From UBA3102 sp964413055 (GTDB taxonomy: Bacteria; Bacillota; Desulfotomaculia; Desulfotomaculales; Pelotomaculaceae): a DNA stretch of 64,000 bases. The first letter of the stretch is position 1, and the number at the start of each line of letters is the position of its first letter. Positions 61,586 to 64,000 of the stretch are shown in pieces. Under the pieces are notes generated by a model. That model ran no database searches. It saw only the letters and a program-made list of their open reading frames with translations, and was not told the origin of the DNA. The DNA is taken from NCBI GenBank assembly GCA_964413055.1, contig CAYPRB010000010.1, forward strand, positions 1 to 64,000, written 5' to 3'. A program made the translations under genes and the position numbers.

Positions 61586-64000
61586 ATGGCTGAAATAGAT
61601 GCTGCAATTAATTTGCCGGATGACAACCAAAAGATGATCGATGACCTGGTCAATAAAGCCCAGGGAGCGCTGCAGTCATTTTTGGATCTGAAACAAGAAG
61701 AAGTGGACAATATAATCAAGGCCATGACCCTGGCCGGTTTGGACCGGCACATGGAACTGGCCAAAATGGCGGTGGAGGAAACCGGTCGCGGGGTATACGA
61801 AGATAAAATCACCAAAAATATCTTTGCCACGGAATATGTTTACCACAGTATCAAGTACCGTAAGACGGTGGGGGTTATTAAGGTGGACGAAGAGGAAGAC
61901 TATGAGGAACTGGCAGAACCGGTCGGTGTTATTGCCGGGGTAACACCGTTAACCAATCCCACCTCCACCACCTTGTTCAAGTCCTTAATATCAATTAAAA
62001 CCAGGAACCCGGTTGTTTTTAGTTTTCACCCGGGGGCACAGCAATGCAGCGCCGCTGCGGCCCAAACCATGCTGGAAGCCGCGGTTGCCGCCGGGGCACC
62101 GGAAGACTGTATCAGTTGGATCGAGCGCCCCTCCGTAGAGACCGCTAAAACGCTGATGCTTCACCCCGGGGTGGCACTGATCTTGGCTACCGGGGGAACC
62201 GGAATGGTCAAATCGGCATACAGCAGCGGTAAGCCGGCTCTGGGCGTGGGACCGGGTAACGTACCTTGCTACATTGAAAAAACCGCCGATTTGGAAAGGG
62301 CGGTTACCGACCTTATTCTCAGCAAGACTTTTGACAACGGCATGATCTGCGCCTCTGAGCAGGGACTGATTGTTGACCGGGAGGTAGCTGAAGGGGTAGC
62401 CGTGCTGCTCATTGAAAACGGCTGTTATTTTTTAAAACCGGAAGAGATTGAGTTATTGCAGCAATTTGCCACCTGCGGCGGTACCTGTTCCATGAATCCG
62501 GATATGGTGGGTAAATCTGCTTGCAATATCGCCCAAATGGCAGGATTTGCCGTGCCGGCGGGAACCAAAATGCTTATTGCCGGACTCGACGGGGTAGGAC
62601 CGGAATTTCCACTTTCGCGGGAAAAGCTCAGTCCGGTTTTGGCTTATTATGTCGTTGATAATTCCGGGAAAGGGATTGAACGATGTAAGCAAATGGTACA
62701 GTTCGGTGGAATGGGACACTCGGCGGTAATACATACGCAGGACCGGAAACTGAGCGACGAATTTGCCCGCAGGATTATGGCCGGCAGAATCATTGTGAAC
62801 GCGCCTTCCAGCCACGGAGCCATCGGCGACATTTATAATACCAACGTGCCTTCCCTGACGCTGGGCTGTGGTTCCTACGGGCGCAATGCCACCACGGCCA
62901 ACGTCAGCGCCGTTAACCTGGTCAATATCAAGCGGGTGGCCAGGCGGCGGGTCAATATGCAGTGGTTTAAAATACCGGAAAAAATATATTTTGAAACGGG
63001 CTCGATCCAATACCTGTCAAAAATGCCCGGGATTAAAAAGGTTTTCCTGGTAACGGACAAGACCATGGAGCAGCTGGGTCACCTGGACAAGATCAAGTAT
63101 CACCTGAATAAAAGGGAACCCAGGCCGCAGCTCGAAGTTTTCAGCGGGGTAGTACCCGAACCCTCCCTTGATCTGGTATTGCAGGGACGCGAATTGATGA
63201 AACATTTCCGCCCCGATACGATCATTGCCCTGGGCGGGGGTTCCGCCATAGATGCCGCCAAGGGCATGTGGCTCTTTTATGAGCATCCCGAAGTTGAATT
63301 TGAATTTCTGAAATTAAAATTTTTGGATATCCGCAAGCGTACTTATAAATATCCCAAACTGGGGCGCAGGGCCCGCCTGGTGGCCATTCCCACCACCAGC
63401 GGGAGCGGGTCTGAAGTAACCGCGTTTGCCGTAATTAGCGACCAGGGCAGGGATATCAAATATCCCCTGGCAGATTACGAACTGACACCGGACGTGGCCA
63501 TTATCGATCCGGATCTGGTGGCAACCCTGCCCGCCGCCCTGGTAGCGGACACCGGTCTGGATGTCCTCTCGCACGGTATCGAGGCCTACGTTTCGGTTAT
63601 GGCCTCGGATTACACCGACGCGCTGGCCTTGAAGGCGATTGAACTGGTATTTGAGTATCTGCCCCGTTCCTGGCGTGACGGGGACCGTGAGGCACGGGAA
63701 AAAATGCACAACGCGGCTACCATTGCAGCCATGGCATTTACCAATGCTTTCCTGGGTATCAACCACAGCCTGGCGCACAAAGTAGGAGGTGATTTTGATA
63801 TTCCCCACGGACGGGCAAACGCAATATTACTGCCCCACGTGATCGAATACAATGCCGGCCGGCCGAGTAAATTCGTGTCCTTTCCCAAGTACGAACATTT
63901 CATGGCGCCGGAAAAATACCGCCGGATTGCGGCCCACCTGGGCCTGCCCGCGTCATCTCCGGAAGAAGGGGTTGCCAGCTTGATTAACGCGGTAAAAGAT
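61586..64000 (+). CDS. adhE: Bifunctional aldehyde-alcohol dehydrogenase AdhE (3' end outside window)
   Basis: 805 codons are present without a stop, close to the usual 860-890. The N-terminal aldehyde dehydrogenase domain (about 1-440) converts acetyl-CoA to acetaldehyde; its catalytic Cys is in FDNGMICASEQ. The C-terminal iron-dependent alcohol dehydrogenase domain (about 460 onward) has GGGSAIDAAKG, PTTSGSGSEVTAFAV and the metal-ligand segments GLDVLSHGIEAY, NHSLAHKVGG and HGRANAILLPHV. It makes ethanol, or works in reverse, and forms spirosomes in other bacteria. AGGAG precedes the ATG. Single gene after the ABC operon. Confidence 0.97.
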   Translation, partial: MAEIDAAINLPDDNQKMIDDLVNKAQGALQSFLDLKQEEVDNIIKAMTLAGLDRHMELAKMAVEETGRGVYEDKITKNIFATEYVYHSIKYRKTVGVIKVDEEEDYEELAEPVGVIAGVTPLTNPTSTTLFKSLISIKTRNPVVFSFHPGAQQCSAAAAQTMLEAAVAAGAPEDCISWIERPSVETAKTLMLHPGVALILATGGTGMVKSAYSSGKPALGVGPGNVPCYIEKTADLERAVTDLILSKTFDNGMICASEQGLIVDREVAEGVAVLLIENGCYFLKPEEIELLQQFATCGGTCSMNPDMVGKSACNIAQMAGFAVPAGTKMLIAGLDGVGPEFPLSREKLSPVLAYYVVDNSGKGIERCKQMVQFGGMGHSAVIHTQDRKLSDEFARRIMAGRIIVNAPSSHGAIGDIYNTNVPSLTLGCGSYGRNATTANVSAVNLVNIKRVARRRVNMQWFKIPEKIYFETGSIQYLSKMPGIKKVFLVTDKTMEQLGHLDKIKYHLNKREPRPQLEVFSGVVPEPSLDLVLQGRELMKHFRPDTIIALGGGSAIDAAKGMWLFYEHPEVEFEFLKLKFLDIRKRTYKYPKLGRRARLVAIPTTSGSGSEVTAFAVISDQGRDIKYPLADYELTPDVAIIDPDLVATLPAALVADTGLDVLSHGIEAYVSVMASDYTDALALKAIELVFEYLPRSWRDGDREAREKMHNAATIAAMAFTNAFLGINHSLAHKVGGDFDIPHGRANAILLPHVIEYNAGRPSKFVSFPKYEHFMAPEKYRRIAAHLGLPASSPEEGVASLINAVKD

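Noticed and set aside
1..64000. CRISPR arrays, insertion sequences, prophage, tRNA or rRNA genes
   Set aside because: No direct-repeat arrays, transposase genes, phage modules or RNA-gene signatures were seen by eye; small tRNA genes cannot be fully excluded without a scan.

Overview
The window looks like a chromosome segment of a spore-forming, Gram-positive anaerobe of the Peptococcaceae / Desulfotomaculum-Pelotomaculum type (inference). The evidence is: sporulation genes (spoVR, spmA, spmB, a spoIIP-type gene, spoIVA); S-layer-homology surface proteins; a HutP-type RNA regulator; an ispH-S1 ribosomal protein fusion; a bifunctional AdhE; strong GGAGG ribosome-binding sites with many GTG and TTG starts; and moderate GC. 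I see no tRNA, rRNA, CRISPR array or intact insertion sequence.

Layout. 1-10.7 kb: an accessory surface and transport locus. It encodes an SLH protein, a giant secreted protein with five repeats of a sulfite-oxidase-like fold plus a DUF4430 domain, a secreted metallophosphoesterase, a lipoprotein and a complete ECF (YkoEDC-like) transporter. The transporter's substrate-binding subunit is itself fused to the same sulfite-oxidase-like fold. This is the best candidate for an undescribed system: a cell-surface relay that captures a cofactor or vitamin-like compound and hands it to a dedicated importer. 10.7-12.9 kb: small orphan genes (kinase-like, Cys-rich DUF6485, zinc ribbon, DUF1284). 13.0-17.9 kb, minus strand: trpB-A-D-C-F, preceded by a sigma-A promoter and a leader with ten NAG triplets at a 5-nt period overlapping an antiterminator/terminator pair, the architecture of a TRAP attenuator. 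trpE and trpG are absent.

18.5-25.3 kb: spoVR, a FAD oxidoreductase, a ClC antiporter, spmAB and rluB. 25.3-34.6 kb: two unknown proteins, hutP, aroH, then (behind a new promoter and a terminator-containing leader) aroF-tyrA-aroA-cmk-plsC-ispH/S1, i.e. aromatic amino acid, nucleotide, lipid and isoprenoid functions. 34.7-44.1 kb: DUF1614, SpoIIP-like, two DUF3189 paralogues, DUF512 radical SAM, der, plsY, gpsA and spoIVA. 44.3-48.4 kb: pheB-hom-thrB-lysC (aspartate-family amino acids). A minus-strand apgM follows.

49.8-53.1 kb: a YcdB/SLH surface protein followed by a 5'-truncated paralogue. 53.1-55.3 kb: DUF1847 (minus strand) and two DUF881 proteins. 55.4-61.5 kb: a tightly overlapping five-gene operon of ECF sigma factor, membrane protein with a TolB-like propeller, large membrane protein, ABC ATPase and ABC permease. 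61.6 kb to the end: adhE, cut by the window edge.

All functional calls rest on reading motifs and family resemblance by eye; no database search was run. Start codons were chosen mainly by Shine-Dalgarno spacing.
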